From assembly GCF_000826125.2 (NCBI RefSeq), contig NZ_LN651373.1:181829-221879 (forward strand): 40,051 nucleotides of DNA. Reading direction: 5' to 3'. This document shows, piece by piece, positions 39,760 through 40,051 of the stretch; position 1 is the first letter of the stretch, and each line of letters starts with the position of its first letter. A program made the translations under genes and the position numbers. The DNA comes from Bhargavaea cecembensis. GTDB taxonomy: Bacteria; Bacillota; Bacilli; Bacillales_A; Planococcaceae. The notes beneath the pieces are model-generated. The model was not told where the DNA came from and ran no database searches. It worked only from the letters and a program-made list of their open reading frames with translations.

Positions 39760-40051
39760 TTGGCGAGGGTGAAGTACCGGAATGAGGACGTGGATTTGAT
39801 GGCGCGGATGATGCGGGCGGAGGCGGAGGGCGAGGGGAAGCAGGGAATGCTGTATGTCGGCAATGTGATCGTCAACCGGGCGGTCGCGGATTGCCTGGAT
39901 TTTGCCGATGTGCGGTCGATCGAAGATGTGATTTTCCAGATACAGGGCGGCAACTATTCATTCGAGGCCGTTCAGAAAGGGAATATGTTCTATCAGCGGG
40001 CGCGCGAGTCGGAGAAGCGGCTCGCCCGGCAGACGCTGGATTACTGGCGGG
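39760..40051 (+). CDS. cwlJ: Spore cortex/cell-wall hydrolase CwlJ, partial (runs off the window)
   Basis: The first 97 residues of a SleB/CwlJ-type hydrolase, which degrades spore cortex peptidoglycan during germination. The visible segments VDLMARMMRAEAEGEGKQGM, YVGNVIVNRAVADCLDF, FEAVQKGNMFYQRARESE and KRLARQTLDY match CwlJ, including the Glu of the RAEAEGEG catalytic region. TTG at 39760 follows GGAGGTG. The C-terminal part lies beyond base 40051. Its presence supports a spore-forming Bacillales host. Confidence 0.88.
   Translation, partial: MARVKYRNEDVDLMARMMRAEAEGEGKQGMLYVGNVIVNRAVADCLDFADVRSIEDVIFQIQGGNYSFEAVQKGNMFYQRARESEKRLARQTLDYWR

Overview
The window looks like chromosome from a GC-rich member of the Bacillales, probably a Planococcaceae genus such as Bhargavaea. 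The reasons are strong AGGAGG-type ribosome binding sites with frequent TTG and GTG starts, a BceRS/BceAB-type peptide-antibiotic system, a GlpT close to the Bacillus protein, a CwlJ spore-cortex hydrolase, CcpA-type cre and XylR-type ROK operators, and NrdR boxes of Bacillus type. The genus is inferred, not shown. No rRNA, tRNA, CRISPR array or complete insertion sequence was found.

Layout. 0.1-4.4 kb: an OmpR-type two-component system followed by two exported PepSY proteins, an arrangement like B. subtilis ykoGHIJ, with a small DUF6176-like gene in between. 4.4-6.7 kb: a structured RNA ending in a terminator, then a BceR-like regulator and a BceS-like kinase separated by a 13-unit repeat array. 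6.7-8.5 kb: glpT on the minus strand, with a sigma-A promoter and a terminator in its leader. 8.7-18.6 kb: a ROK-regulated catabolic locus made of a secreted PIG-L deacetylase, a ROK repressor, an Fbp/AfuA-type ABC importer and an argininosuccinate-lyase-family enzyme. Both transcription units carry a XylR-like dyad, and the second also has a cre site. 18.6-20.2 kb: a TsuA/TusA-type sulfur uptake pair. 20.2-23.3 kb: a cluster of DnaA-box-like sequences, then a BceAB-like ABC transporter that has no adjacent two-component system. 23.3-24.7 kb: an NtaA/SnaA-type flavin monooxygenase. 24.8-29.4 kb: a class I ribonucleotide reductase operon (alpha, flavodoxin, beta) behind two NrdR boxes and a cobalamin riboswitch. 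29.4-33.8 kb: an IS3-derived regulator without a transposase core, a D-2-hydroxyacid dehydrogenase with two tiny membrane proteins, a NERD nuclease-like protein and a VOC protein. 33.9-37.4 kb: a damaged zone in which an aarF/ubiB gene with two frameshifts is fused to the C-terminal half of an MFS efflux gene, opposite an ABC-2 permease with a 3' frameshift. 37.4-40.05 kb: the ABC ATPase, a degenerate-ABC/LytTR fusion regulator, and the start of cwlJ.

The outstanding feature is a family of intergenic tandem arrays with an almost strict 21-bp period (two DNA helical turns). At least eleven arrays and roughly 65-70 units lie in these 40 kb. The arrays use several related core motifs in both orientations. 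They sit between genes, including between co-directional genes of one operon (bceR/bceS-like and all three nrd genes), and are almost never found inside genes. I do not recognise this family.
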